Position numbers and translations under genes: made by a program. This document shows, one piece after another, positions 52,819 through 64,000 of a DNA stretch of 64,000 nucleotides (positions are counted from its first letter, which is position 1; every line of letters starts with the position of its first letter). This stretch comes from Streptomyces rimosus subsp. rimosus (lineage in GTDB: Bacteria > Actinomycetota > Actinomycetes > Streptomycetales > Streptomycetaceae), in NCBI RefSeq assembly GCF_000720725.1, contig NZ_JOCQ01000011.1, positions 78,836 through 142,835 of the forward strand, written 5' to 3'. Under the pieces are notes generated by a model, which ran no database searches, was not told the DNA's origin, and saw only the letters and a list, made by a program, of their open reading frames with translations.

Positions 52819-54327
52819 GTGATCGAGCACCACGTCCGAGTCCACCCCAGCGCCGACCGGCTCCAGCGCGAGGACCAGCTCGCCTGGAAGCTGGCGTCCG
52901 TGGCCGCCGAGACCGGGGAGCCGGACGCCGACAGCGTCACCATGGCCGTCAACCGGGTGATCGACAACGCCTCGGTCGCCGTCGCCGCCCTGCTGCGCCG
53001 CCCGGTCGCGGTGGCCCGCGCGCAGGCCGCCGCGCACCGCGGCGCCGCCCCGGGGGCCTCGGTCTTCGGAACCCGCGCCCGCACCTCCCCGGAGTGGGCC
53101 GCCTGGGCCAACGGCACCGCCGTACGGGAACTGGACTTCCACGACACCTACCTCGCCGCCGACTACTCCCACCCCGGCGACAACATCCCGCCCCTGCTCG
53201 CCGTCGCCCAGCACACCGGCCGCACCGGCGCCGACCTGCTGCGCGGCATCGTCGCGGCGTACGAGATCCACGTGGCCCTGGTCAAGGGCATCTGCCTGCA
53301 CGAGCACCGCATCGACCACGTCGCCCACCTCGGCGCCGCCACCGCCTGCGGTCTGGGCGCCCTGCTGCGCCTGCCGACGGAGACGGTGTACCAGGCCGTC
53401 CAGCAGGCGGTGCACACCACCACCGCGACCCGCCAGTCCCGCAAGGGCGAGATCTCCAGCTGGAAGGCGTTCGCCCCCGCCTTCGCCGGCAAGGCGGCGA
53501 TCGAGGCCGTCGACCGGGCGATGCGCGGCGAGACCTCCCCGTCGCCCGTCTACGAGGGCGAGGACGGCTTCCTGGCCTGGATGCTCGACGGCCCGGACGC
53601 CGACTACACCGTCCGGCTCCCGGAGCCGGGTGCGCCCCGGCGCGCCATTCTCGACACGTACACCAAGGAGCACTCCGCCGAATACCAGGCCCAGGCGGTC
53701 ATCGACCTGGCGCGGCGGCTGCGCGAGCGGATCCCCTCGCCGGGGAAGGTCCGCTCGGTGGTCCTGCACACCAGCCACCACACCCACCGCGTCATCGGCT
53801 CCGGCGCCAACGACCCGCAGAAGTACGATCCCACGGCCAGCCGCGAAACCCTCGACCACTCGGTGCCGTACATCTTCGCCGTCGCCCTCCAGGACGGCAC
53901 CTGGCACCACGAGCGCTCCTACGCGCCCGAGCGCGCCCGCCGCCCGGAGACCGTCGAACTGTGGCAGAAGATCACCACGGTCGAGGACCCGGAGTGGACC
54001 CGCCGCTACCACGACCCCGACCCGGACCGCCGCGCCTTCGGGGGCCGTGCGGTGATCACCCTGGCGGACGGTTCGGTGATCGAGGACCAGCTCGCGGTCG
54101 CCGACGCGCACCCGGCCGGAGCCCGCCCGTTCGACCGCCCCGCCTACGCGGGCAAGTTCCGCACCCTCGCCGGGAACATCGTCACCCCGGCCGACCAGGA
54201 CCGCTTCCTGTCCGCGGCCGAGCACCTGGCCGAGCTGACCGCCCCCGGCCTGGACGGCCTGTTCCCGGTTGTCGACACCGAGGCCGTCGCCGCGTACGAC
54301 GCGAAGCTCCCGAAGGGCCTGTTCTGA
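52819..54327 (+). CDS. prpD: 2-methylcitrate dehydratase PrpD
   Basis: 502 residues from GTG 52819 with GAGGAG seven bases upstream. MmgE/PrpD family. VRELDFHDTYLAADYSHPGDNIP and the ICLHEHRIDHVAHLGAATAC region are characteristic, with AFAPAFAGKAAIEA after it. It dehydrates 2-methylcitrate in propionyl-CoA disposal. First gene of prpD-B-C; its TGA shares a base with the prpB ATG. Confidence 0.92.
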   Translation: MIEHHVRVHPSADRLQREDQLAWKLASVAAETGEPDADSVTMAVNRVIDNASVAVAALLRRPVAVARAQAAAHRGAAPGASVFGTRARTSPEWAAWANGTAVRELDFHDTYLAADYSHPGDNIPPLLAVAQHTGRTGADLLRGIVAAYEIHVALVKGICLHEHRIDHVAHLGAATACGLGALLRLPTETVYQAVQQAVHTTTATRQSRKGEISSWKAFAPAFAGKAAIEAVDRAMRGETSPSPVYEGEDGFLAWMLDGPDADYTVRLPEPGAPRRAILDTYTKEHSAEYQAQAVIDLARRLRERIPSPGKVRSVVLHTSHHTHRVIGSGANDPQKYDPTASRETLDHSVPYIFAVALQDGTWHHERSYAPERARRPETVELWQKITTVEDPEWTRRYHDPDPDRRAFGGRAVITLADGSVIEDQLAVADAHPAGARPFDRPAYAGKFRTLAGNIVTPADQDRFLSAAEHLAELTAPGLDGLFPVVDTEAVAAYDAKLPKGLF

Positions 54328-55232
54328 TGCTGCACACCCGCACCACCCCCGCCGAACGCCGCCGCACTTTGCGCGAACGGCTGGCCACCGGCCGCCTGCT
54401 GACCGTGCCCGGCGCCCTCAACCCGCTCTCCGCCCGCCTCATCCAGGACACCGGTTTCGAGGCCGCCTACCTCTCCGGCGCCGTCCTCGCCGCCGACCTG
54501 GGCCTGCCCGACATCGGCCTGACCACCTCCACCGAGATCGCCGCCCGCGCCCAGCAGACGACCCGGGTCACCGACCTGCCCGTCCTCATCGACGCCGACA
54601 CCGGCTTCGGCGAACCGATGAACGCCGCCCGCACCGTCCAGCTGATGGAGGAGGCGGGACTCGCGGGCCTGCACCTGGAGGACCAGGTCAACCCCAAACG
54701 CTGCGGCCACCTCGACGGCAAGGCGGTCGTCCCCCGCGAGGAGATGACCCGCCGCATCCGGGCGGCGGTGGACGCCCGCCGCGACCCGGACTTCCTGCTC
54801 ATGGCCCGTACCGACGCCCGCGCGGTGGAGGGGCTGGACGCGGCGATCGACCGGGCGAAGGCGTACGTCGACGCCGGCGCCGATGCGATCTTCCCCGAGG
54901 CCCTTGCTAGTTCTGCCGAGTTCGAGGCGTTCCGCAAGGCGGTCGACGTACCGCTGCTCGCGAACCTCACCGAGTTCGGCAAGACGCCCCTGCTGGACAC
55001 CCGCACCCTGGAAAACCTCGGCTACAACATCGCCCTCTACCCGGTCACCCTGCTGCGCCTGGCGATGGGCGCCGTCGAGGACGGCCTGCGCACGCTCGCC
55101 GCCGAGGGCACCCAGGAGTCCCTGCTGCCGCGCATGCAGACCCGCTCCCGTCTGTACGAACTCCTCGGCTACGAGGATTACGCGGCCTTCGACTCGGCCG
55201 TCCACGACTTCACCCTCCCGCCCGGCACCTGA
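54327..55232 (+). CDS. prpB: Methylisocitrate lyase PrpB
   Basis: 301 residues. Isocitrate-lyase superfamily with the catalytic KRCGH motif at ~124-128, LPVLIDADTGFGEPMN (Mg site), and LHLEDQVNPK. Cleaves 2-methylisocitrate to succinate and pyruvate. Second gene of the methylcitrate operon. Confidence 0.93.
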   Translation: MLHTRTTPAERRRTLRERLATGRLLTVPGALNPLSARLIQDTGFEAAYLSGAVLAADLGLPDIGLTTSTEIAARAQQTTRVTDLPVLIDADTGFGEPMNAARTVQLMEEAGLAGLHLEDQVNPKRCGHLDGKAVVPREEMTRRIRAAVDARRDPDFLLMARTDARAVEGLDAAIDRAKAYVDAGADAIFPEALASSAEFEAFRKAVDVPLLANLTEFGKTPLLDTRTLENLGYNIALYPVTLLRLAMGAVEDGLRTLAAEGTQESLLPRMQTRSRLYELLGYEDYAAFDSAVHDFTLPPGT

Positions 55233-55277
55233 TCCCCGGGCACCGCCCCCCGGCACCTGATCCCCGGCACCTGACCC
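55221..55277. repeat. Short repeats around the prpB stop codon
   Basis: The sequence CCCGGCACCTGATCCCCGG recurs at 55221-55239 and 55249-55267, and a third partial copy CCCGGCACCTGA follows at about 55264. Each copy carries the same GGCACCTGA stop region, so this looks like a local duplication with three successive stops. Confidence 0.6.
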
Positions 55278-55294
55278 ACCGAAGGCAGGCCCCC

Positions 55295-56434
55295 ATGCCC
55301 AGCACCGCGCCCGCGATCCACCGCGGCCTCGCCGGTGTCGTCGTCGACACCACCGAGATCTCCACCGTCATCCAGGAGACCAACTCCCTGACCTACCGCG
55401 GCTACCCGGTCCAGGACCTGGCAGCCCACCGCTCCTTCGAGGAGGTCGCCCACCTCCTGTGGTACGGAGAACTCCCCGACGCCGCCCAGCTGCGCGACTT
55501 CCGGGCCCGCGAACGCGCCCTGCGCCCCCTGGACCGCACCACCTCCGAACTGCTGGCCCGGCTGCCCGAGACCTGCCACCCGATGGACGTGCTGCGTACG
55601 GCCGTCAGCTTCTTCGGCGCCGAGGACCCCACCGAGGACGACGGCAGCCCCGCCGCCCACCGCGCCAAGTCCCTGACCCTGCTGGCGAAACTGCCCACCG
55701 TGGTCGCCGCCGACCAGCGCCGCCGCCGGGGGCTCACCCCCGTCCCGCCCGACCCGGAACTCGGCTACGCCGAGAACTTCTTCCACATGTGCTTCGGCAG
55801 CGTGCCCGCTCCCGAGGTGGTCCGCTGCTTCGAGGTCTCCCTCGTGCTCTACGCGGAACACAGCTTCAACGCCTCGACGTTCACCGCCCGCGTCGTCACC
55901 TCCACCCTCTCCGACCTCTACAGCGCGGTCACCGCAGCGATCGGCGCCCTCAAGGGCCCGCTGCACGGTGGCGCCAACGAGGCCGTCATGCACATGCTGG
56001 AGGAGATCGGCGATCCGCGGCGCGCCGGGCCGTGGCTGGACGAGGCGCTGGCCGCCAAGCGCAAGATCATGGGCTTCGGCCACCGCGTGTACCGGCACGG
56101 CGACTCCCGCGTACCGATCATGCAGGACGCGCTGGACCGCCTGGTGGCTCGGGCCGCGAGCCCGGAGACGACCCGCCTGGCCACCCTGCACGCCGCCCTG
56201 CGGCACACCATGATCAAGCGCAAGGGCATCCACCCCAACCTGGACTACCCGGCCGGCCTCGCCTACCACCTCATGGGCTTCGACACCCCGGCCTTCACGC
56301 CGATCTTCGTGATGAGCCGCGTCACCGGCTGGACGGCCCACATCACCGAACAACTCGCCCACAACGCGCTGATCCGGCCCCTCGCCTCCTACGCGGGGCC
56401 GGACCAGCGGGCGGTGCCGGCGACGGCTGGATAG
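55295..56434 (+). CDS. prpC: 2-methylcitrate synthase / citrate synthase PrpC
   Basis: 379 residues, citrate-synthase family of the short bacterial type. VIQETNSLTYRGYPVQDLA, ALKGPLHGGANEAVM (His), MGFGHRVYRHGDSR, and a later HPNLDYPAGLAYHLMG with Asp. In this operon it most likely condenses propionyl-CoA with oxaloacetate, although citrate synthase activity cannot be excluded. Starts 62 bp after prpB. Confidence 0.9.
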   Translation: MPSTAPAIHRGLAGVVVDTTEISTVIQETNSLTYRGYPVQDLAAHRSFEEVAHLLWYGELPDAAQLRDFRARERALRPLDRTTSELLARLPETCHPMDVLRTAVSFFGAEDPTEDDGSPAAHRAKSLTLLAKLPTVVAADQRRRRGLTPVPPDPELGYAENFFHMCFGSVPAPEVVRCFEVSLVLYAEHSFNASTFTARVVTSTLSDLYSAVTAAIGALKGPLHGGANEAVMHMLEEIGDPRRAGPWLDEALAAKRKIMGFGHRVYRHGDSRVPIMQDALDRLVARAASPETTRLATLHAALRHTMIKRKGIHPNLDYPAGLAYHLMGFDTPAFTPIFVMSRVTGWTAHITEQLAHNALIRPLASYAGPDQRAVPATAG

Positions 56435-56499
56435 CGTGTGTGCTTCCCGGCCGCCCCCGTGCTGCCGCGCGGGCCCCTCAGCCCGCGCCACCAGGCCCC

Positions 56500-57365
56500 T
56501 CAGTCCTGGTCGTAGGTGTGGAACCCCCGGCCGGTCTTCCGGCCGAGGAGTCCCGCCTCCACCATCCGGTGCAGCAGCGGCGGTGGCGCGTAGAGCGGCT
56601 CGCGGAACTCGTCGTACAGGGACTCCGCGATCGAGGCGACGGTGTCCAGGCCGATCAGGTCCGCGAGCCTCAGCGGTCCCATGGGGTGGGCGCAGCCCAG
56701 TTCCATGCCCGTGTCGATGTCCGCCGCGGTGGCGAAGCCGGACTCCGCCATCCGGACCGCGGCCAGCAGGTACGGGACGAGCAGCGCGTTGACGACGAAG
56801 CCCGCCCGGTCCTTGGAGCGGATCACCGTCCTGCCGAGCACGCGCGTCGCGAAGTCCTCGACGGTGGCGGCCGTCGCGGCCGACGTGTGCAGCGAGGTCA
56901 CGACCTCCACCAGCGGCAGTACGGGCACGGGGTTGAAGAAGTGCAGGCCCACGACCCGGTCCGCGCGGCCGGTCGCCATGCCGAGCCGCATCACCGGCAG
57001 GGAGGAGGTGTTGGTGGCCAGCACGGCGGCCGGATCTTCGACGATCTTGTCCAGTGCGGCGAAGACCTCGGTCTTGACGTCCGGGTTCTCCACCACGGCC
57101 TCGATGACGCACTGCCGGTCGGCCAGGTCCTCCAGGCTGCCGGTGAACACCAGGCGGGCCAACGCGTCCCCGGCCGCGGCCTCGTCCAGCTTGCCGCGCC
57201 GCACCGCGCGGTCGAGCGACGCCGTCACCCGGTCGTGCGCGGCCCGCGCCGCGACGGCGTCCGCCTCGCACACCACCGTGTCCAGCCCGGCCCGCGCGCA
57301 CACCTCGGCGATGCCCGCCCCCATCTGCCCGCCGCCGACCACGCCGACCCGCCGGATCTTCCCGC

Positions 57366-57369
<4 letters not shown>
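56500..57369 (-). CDS. 3-hydroxybutyryl-CoA dehydrogenase family protein
   Basis: 289 residues from GTG 57369, overlapping the aceB stop (GTGA). Rossmann VGVVGGGQMGAGIAEVCARAG, HFFNPVPVLPLVEVV (catalytic His), ATNTSSLPV and C-terminal PMGPLRLADLIGLDTV, then RKTGRGFHTYDQD. Oxidises 3-hydroxyacyl-CoA. It is last gene of a minus-strand aceA-aceB-hbd string, linking acyl-CoA breakdown to the glyoxylate shunt. Confidence 0.9.
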
Positions 57370-58964
<1,595 letters not shown>

Positions 58965-59070
58965 CGGGTTCTCCTGAGCATCGGTTCTCCTGAGAAAGGG
59001 GGAGCGGAGGGGTGGGCGGGGACGATCGCCCGCCCCTGCGCCCGGACCGCGGGCCGGCTGGCTGGAGCGC

Positions 59071-60369
<1,299 letters not shown>

Positions 60370-60728
60370 GACCGTCTCCTTGCGTGCTGTTTCGTCTGCC
60401 AACCCGTGTGTTGCGTTGCCGCGGAGTGGCACTGCGTGTCTCAACTGGGATGCGGCCCGCCGTCGCGCCGCGTGGCGAGGTGAGCAATGCTGCCGGTGCG
60501 GGCTGCCGTCCTTGCCGGGATCCCCGACGTCAGGGCGGAAATCGAGCCCCGGTTCCGGGCGGCTGCGGCCGGGCCCGGCGGGCCGCGTGAGCACCACCCT
60601 GACACTGGCACTGAGTGCCAACAAGGGTGTACGCATGCCAACCTTTGCGAATCTTCCGGCGGCGTTCTGCCAAGGTTGCGAAGGGAGTTCGGAAGGCGCA
60701 CCCGAGGGCCTGTCGCCTCACCCGGGAG
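60370..60728. promoter_or_regulatory. aceA upstream region with RamB-like sites
   Basis: 359 bp with no gene supported. Perfect 15-bp palindrome TGGCACTGAGTGCCA (60607-60621), then TTTGCGAA (60645-60652) and GTTGCGAA (60676-60683), 31 bp apart (about three helical turns). Likely the aceA promoter/operator region. Confidence 0.5.
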
Positions 60729-61742
60729 CTAAGGGCGGGACCGCTCCACGACCATGGCCGCGCCGGCCAGTGTCCACGCGACGAGCGCCGCCCACGCCAC
60801 CACGTGCCCTGCCGTCCCCCACAGACCCGCACCCGTCACCCACCCCGCCTGGTGCGTGGCCACGGCGTACATGCCGATCGGGAAGACCGCCGACCACCAG
60901 GACGGCTCGTAGCGCAGCGGTACGCGGTGCCTGAAGTGCCGCCACACGCCGGCGCCCAGCAGTACCGGGATCAGCGCCGTCGCCCACACCGCCACCACCG
61001 TCGACACCACGACGATCGCCGTCCGTACCGGCCCGTCCCACGGGGCGGAGAGCAGCACGCCGGTTCCCGCCAGGACGCTGATGGCCCCCGCGCCCATGGC
61101 GATCCAGTACACCGGGGTCAGGTCCGCCGGGGCGACACCGTGGCGGCGCAGGCGCGTCCACACCAGCGAGGTGATCGAGACGTACGCCAGGACGCCCGCC
61201 GCCCAGCAGCAGATTTCCGCCACGGCCGTCGTGGGCCCGGTCCGTAGCGCCGTACCGGCCACGACGACCGACTGCGGGCCGACCACGAGCAGGAACCAGC
61301 TGCCGTCCGGCCGCGCCGACCGGGACCGGGCCACGGTGACCACCGCACGCGGGACCAGGACCGCGCAGCACAGGGCGCCGCCGGTCAGCAGGGCGACGGC
61401 GAGCGGGCGCCAGCGGCCCGCGGCCAGGTCGGCGGCGAGCACGTCGGAGGCCGCCACGAACGTGAAGAACCCGAAGGCGCGGGCGGGGTCGGCCGCGTCC
61501 TGCGCCACCCGGCCGCGGTACGCGGCGATCCGCCACCCGGTCGCGACGACCAGACCCGCGTAGACGGCCACGCCCAGACCCAGCAGGACGTGGGCCACCG
61601 TGTGCGCGCCGACGGTGCCCGCCGCCCGGGAGACGATGCCCGCGGCCATCACGGAGGCGAAGCATCCCGGTGGGAGCCGCCCGACGGCTTCCCGGGCGCG
61701 CGTCCTGCGGGTGTCCTGCGCGGGTACGGCCTGGTGGCCCAT
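60729..61742 (-). CDS. TDT-family transporter (tellurite-resistance/dicarboxylate type)
   Basis: 337 residues from ATG 61742 (GGAG six bases upstream). About ten hydrophobic helices. LPPGCFASVMAAGIVS is the TDT (TehA/Mae1/SLAC-like) entry motif. The 94-bp overlap with narI is unusually long, but moving the start inward would remove the first helix. Substrate unknown (malate, sulfite, nitrite and tellurite are all possible in the family). Confidence 0.85.
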   Translation of the reverse strand: MGHQAVPAQDTRRTRAREAVGRLPPGCFASVMAAGIVSRAAGTVGAHTVAHVLLGLGVAVYAGLVVATGWRIAAYRGRVAQDAADPARAFGFFTFVAASDVLAADLAAGRWRPLAVALLTGGALCCAVLVPRAVVTVARSRSARPDGSWFLLVVGPQSVVVAGTALRTGPTTAVAEICCWAAGVLAYVSITSLVWTRLRRHGVAPADLTPVYWIAMGAGAISVLAGTGVLLSAPWDGPVRTAIVVVSTVVAVWATALIPVLLGAGVWRHFRHRVPLRYEPSWWSAVFPIGMYAVATHQAGWVTGAGLWGTAGHVVAWAALVAWTLAGAAMVVERSRP

Positions 61743-62452
61743 CGATACTCCAGCTGCCTGGCTCCCGCGGGGCGACCGCGGCCACGGGAGCGGTAGACGA
61801 CGTACGGGCGGAAGATGTACCCGAGGGGCGCGGTGAACGCGTGGACCAGACGGCTGAACGGCCACAGGGCGAACAGCGCCATGCCCAGCAGGGCGTGCAG
61901 CTGGTAGGCGAAGGGCGCCCGGGCCATGGCGCCGACATCGGGATCGAGGGCGAAGAGGCTGCGGAACCAGACCGAGACGCCCAGCCGGTAGTCGTACGGG
62001 TTGGTGACGCTGGAGGCGGTGGCCAGCAGCCCGGCGAGCAGGACGACGGCCAGCAGGGGATACACCAGGCGGTCGCTGCGGCTGGTCGCGGCGCGGACGG
62101 CGGGCACGCGCAGGCGGCGGTGGAGGAGGATCGCCAGGCCGGCGACGGCGGCGAGGCCCGCCAGGCCCCCGATGGTCAGGGCCGTCAGGTGGTACAGATG
62201 CTCGCTGACGCGCAGCCGCTCGGTCAGGGCCTCGGGTACGAGCAGGCCCATGACGTGACCGCCGACGACCAGGAACAGGGCGTAGTGGAAGAGCGGCCCG
62301 CCGATGCGCAGCAGCCGGGCTTCGTGGAGCTGGCTGGAGCGGGTGGTGAAGCCGAAGCGGTCGTAGCGGTAGCGCCAGGCGGTGCCGGCGATCAGGGTGG
62401 CCAGGACGAGGTAGGGCAGCACTCCCCACAGGGCGATGTGCACATGGGTCAC
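61649..62452 (-). CDS. narI: Respiratory nitrate reductase gamma subunit NarI
   Basis: 267 residues from GTG 62452, GTGA overlap with narJ. Five membrane helices; ALWGVLPYLVLATLIAGTAWRYR at the N-terminus. Histidines for two b haems are spread in FHYALFLVVGGHVMG, HLYHLTA and QLHALLGMALFALWPFSRLVHAFTAPLGYIFRPY. The Arg/Pro-rich C-terminal tail (~40 residues) runs into the downstream transporter gene. Cytochrome b anchor taking electrons from quinol. Confidence 0.92.
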   Translation of the reverse strand: MTHVHIALWGVLPYLVLATLIAGTAWRYRYDRFGFTTRSSQLHEARLLRIGGPLFHYALFLVVGGHVMGLLVPEALTERLRVSEHLYHLTALTIGGLAGLAAVAGLAILLHRRLRVPAVRAATSRSDRLVYPLLAVVLLAGLLATASSVTNPYDYRLGVSVWFRSLFALDPDVGAMARAPFAYQLHALLGMALFALWPFSRLVHAFTAPLGYIFRPYVVYRSRGRGRPAGARQLEYRWATRPYPRRTPAGRAPGKPSGGSHRDASPP

Positions 62453-63075
62453 CTGCGGGCTCCTTCGGTACGCGGCGATCCGGACGCGGGAAAGGGGTCG
62501 AGGCCCACGTTCTCGGTGGGAGGCCCGGTGCGGGCCAGGCCGAGGGCGGCGGCGCGGTCGGCAGCCGCAGGTGCCGGCAGGGTGTCGCGCACGGCGCGCA
62601 GCACGTCGGCGTAGGGGCTCCGGTGCAGTTCCAGGGCGTGCCCCAGCAGGTCGAGGGCGGGCCGGTGTTCACGCAGCAGAGCCAGCCCGGGTTCGGGACA
62701 GCGCGCGCTGAATTCCAGTACGGCGGGGAGGAAGTCGGGCAGTTCACCGCCGCCCGGCCGCCAGCCGTGGGCGCGGTAGAGGCCCTTGAGGCGCGCGAGG
62801 GACGCGCCGCGGCGGCGGGTGTCGCCGTCGGTGTAGTACGTCAGGTGCAGGGTGCGGCGTCGGCTGCGGTCGAAAGTGAGGACGTAGCGGGCCGCGAGGT
62901 CGAGGGGCGGTACGGCCCGTGCGTAGGCGCAGAAACGCAGTAGCGCGGCCGGCGACTCGCCGGGCAGCGCGCGCATCGCCTCGGTGACGGCGGCCAGCCG
63001 TACGGGCCAGTCGCCGTCGGGATAAGCCAGCAGCAGGGAAGCCGCCTGATGGACGGCCGAACGGACGGCGGTCAC
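62449..63075 (-). CDS. narJ: Nitrate reductase assembly chaperone NarJ
   Basis: 208 residues from GTG 63075, GGGAGAG seven bases upstream. NarJ/TorD-type helical chaperone: SLLLAYPDGDWPVRLAAVTE, YVLTFDRSRRRTLHLTYYTDGDTRRRG and DFLPAVLEFSA. Delivers molybdenum cofactor to NarG. It lies between narH and narI as usual. Confidence 0.92.
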   Translation of the reverse strand: MTAVRSAVHQAASLLLAYPDGDWPVRLAAVTEAMRALPGESPAALLRFCAYARAVPPLDLAARYVLTFDRSRRRTLHLTYYTDGDTRRRGASLARLKGLYRAHGWRPGGGELPDFLPAVLEFSARCPEPGLALLREHRPALDLLGHALELHRSPYADVLRAVRDTLPAPAAADRAAALGLARTGPPTENVGLDPFPASGSPRTEGARR

Positions 63076-63079
63076 TGTT

Positions 63080-63139
63080 CGCTCTCCCGGCGGCGGGGGA
63101 AGACGGCGCTCACCGCTCGCTCTCCCGGCGGCGGGGGAA
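63080..63139. repeat. 22-bp direct repeat at the narH/narJ junction
   Basis: An identical 22-bp sequence lies at 63080-63101 and 63118-63139. One copy encodes the NarH C-terminus (FPRRRESER) and the other spans the narJ ribosome site, so it appears to be a 38-bp-offset local duplication. Confidence 0.65.
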
Positions 63140-64000
63140 CAGGCCGCGGGGGAGGCCCCTGCCGTCCCAGTTCAGCAGGTTGACGCGACCGCGCAGCCCG
63201 TCTCCCGCCGCGACGGGTTCGGGAACCGGCGGAGCGTGGAAGGAATCCATGCCCGTCAGCCCCACGTCGTACATGCCCGGACCGCCGTCCCCGTCCAGGC
63301 TGCATCCGCCGTCCACCGTGTCCGGGGGGACGGTGCCGGTGTAGCTGGTGGGGATCACATAACGGTCCTCGTACTTGGCCAGGGCCAGCAGCCGGTACAT
63401 GCCCTCGATGTCACGCTCGCCCATACCGACGCTCCGGGCGATCGCGGGATCACGGGGGTCGCCGAGGTTGATGCGGCGCATGTGCGAGCGCATCGCGGCC
63501 AGGCGGCACAGGGCGGCTTCGACGGGCGCCGGATCGCCCGCGGTGAAGAGCTGCGCGAGGTAGTCCAGGGGGATGCGCAGCGCGTCGATGGCGCCGAAGA
63601 GGCTGGCCGGGTCCTCGCCGTCATGGCCGCTGCGGATCAGGGAGTCGACGATGGGGGACAGCGGCGGCACGTACCAGACCATGGGCATGGTGCGGTACTC
63701 CGGGTGCAGTGGCAGCGCCACGCGGTAGTCCGTGATCAGCGCGCGGACCGGGGAGTTGCGGGCGGCGGTGATCCAGTCGTGTGAGATGCCGGATGTCTCG
63801 GCGGCGTGGGCGACTTCGGGGTCGGTGGGGTCGAGGAAGCAGGAGAGCTGGGCTTCGTAGAGGTCCTTTTCGTCGGGGGTGGCCGCGGCTTCGCCGACCT
63901 TGTCGGGGTCGTAGAGCATGACGCCGAGGTAGCGCAGTCGTCCGACGCAGGTTTCGGAGCACACGGTGGGCTGGCCTGCTTCGATGCGTGGGTAGCAGAG
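63110..64000 (-). CDS. narH: Nitrate reductase beta subunit NarH (5' end outside window)
   Basis: The readable ~297-residue C-terminal part begins within the ferredoxin-like domain (LCYPRIEAGQPTVCSETCVGRLRYLGVMLYD, the fourth Cys cluster region, where the window edge cuts it). It continues with MVWYVPPLSPIVDS and the helical C-terminus. An electron-transfer FeS subunit of the NarGHI complex. The start lies beyond the right edge. Confidence 0.93.
   Translation of the reverse strand, partial: LCYPRIEAGQPTVCSETCVGRLRYLGVMLYDPDKVGEAAATPDEKDLYEAQLSCFLDPTDPEVAHAAETSGISHDWITAARNSPVRALITDYRVALPLHPEYRTMPMVWYVPPLSPIVDSLIRSGHDGEDPASLFGAIDALRIPLDYLAQLFTAGDPAPVEAALCRLAAMRSHMRRINLGDPRDPAIARSVGMGERDIEGMYRLLALAKYEDRYVIPTSYTGTVPPDTVDGGCSLDGDGGPGMYDVGLTGMDSFHAPPVPEPVAAGDGLRGRVNLLNWDGRGLPRGLFPRRRESER

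Noticed and set aside
51175..54225. Very long minus-strand frame through ramB into prpD
   Set aside because: Only the ramB part (to ATG 52617) is protein-like; the rest is antisense to prpD with no recognisable domain.
55233..55294. A small gene between prpB and prpC
   Set aside because: Only 62 bp made of repeated stop-containing units; no coding potential.

Overview
The window is high-GC actinobacterial DNA (GC-rich third codon positions, many GTG starts, purine-rich Shine-Dalgarno sites). It carries families typical of Streptomyces: a WhiJ/DUF397 locus, a SARP regulator, a 2-methylisoborneol operon and a LAL regulator. The dominant feature, about 18.9-46.8 kb, is a complete type II polyketide cluster. 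Its gene content and order match the oxytetracycline (oxy/otr/otc) cluster of Streptomyces rimosus, so the source is probably S. rimosus or a close relative. There is no halogenase, which argues against chlortetracycline. The species call rests on recognised gene order and family memory, not on a database search.

Layout. 0-10.6 kb: flanking chromosome with an oligopeptide (POT) transporter cut by the window edge, a LysR regulator, a LAL-type LuxR giant, a secreted beta-lactamase-like serine hydrolase, a DUF2079 membrane protein and small secreted or membrane proteins. 11.2-14.7 kb: a three-gene operon for 2-methylisoborneol, comprising a family 2B encapsulin shell with a cyclic-nucleotide-binding-like domain, the terpene synthase and the geranyl-diphosphate methyltransferase. 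14.8-18.3 kb: a DEDDh exonuclease, an RsbW-like kinase, DUF397, an XRE/DUF5753 regulator and a DUF574-type methyltransferase. 18.3-18.9 kb: an AT-rich regulatory segment.

18.9-46.8 kb, oxytetracycline cluster: orphan NarL-type regulator (probable otcG, with a TTA codon), otrA, oxyT-S (minus), oxyR-Q-P (plus), a pentapeptide-repeat gene in the oxyO slot, oxyN-M-L-K-J (minus), oxyI-H-G-F (plus), oxyE-D-C-B-A (minus), otrR, otrB and otcR. OxyD/H/P with OxyA/B/C set up the amidated (malonamyl-primed) chain. OxyJ/K/N(/I) reduce and cyclise it and OxyF methylates C-6. OxyL/E/G oxidise, OxyQ/T install the dimethylamine, and OxyS/R do the final hydroxylation and reduction. OtrA protects ribosomes and OtrB exports. 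Five divergent or upstream promoters (oxyA, oxyI, oxyJ, oxyR, oxyS) share 11-bp-spaced heptamer repeats exactly 8 bp before a -10-like hexamer, the signature of SARP control, so the adjacent OtcR probably drives all the biosynthetic operons. In this sequence oxyH and oxyG form one uninterrupted reading frame.

46.8-64 kb: central and accessory metabolism. It holds a PaoABC-like molybdenum aldehyde oxidoreductase, a RamB/ScfR-type regulator divergent from a methylcitrate operon (prpD-B-C), then 3-hydroxyacyl-CoA dehydrogenase, malate synthase and isocitrate lyase (glyoxylate shunt). A TDT-family transporter and the 3' part of a respiratory nitrate reductase operon (narH-J-I, narH cut by the window edge) follow. 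RamB-like motifs occur both beside ramB/prpD and upstream of aceA. No rRNA, tRNA, CRISPR array or insertion sequence was seen.
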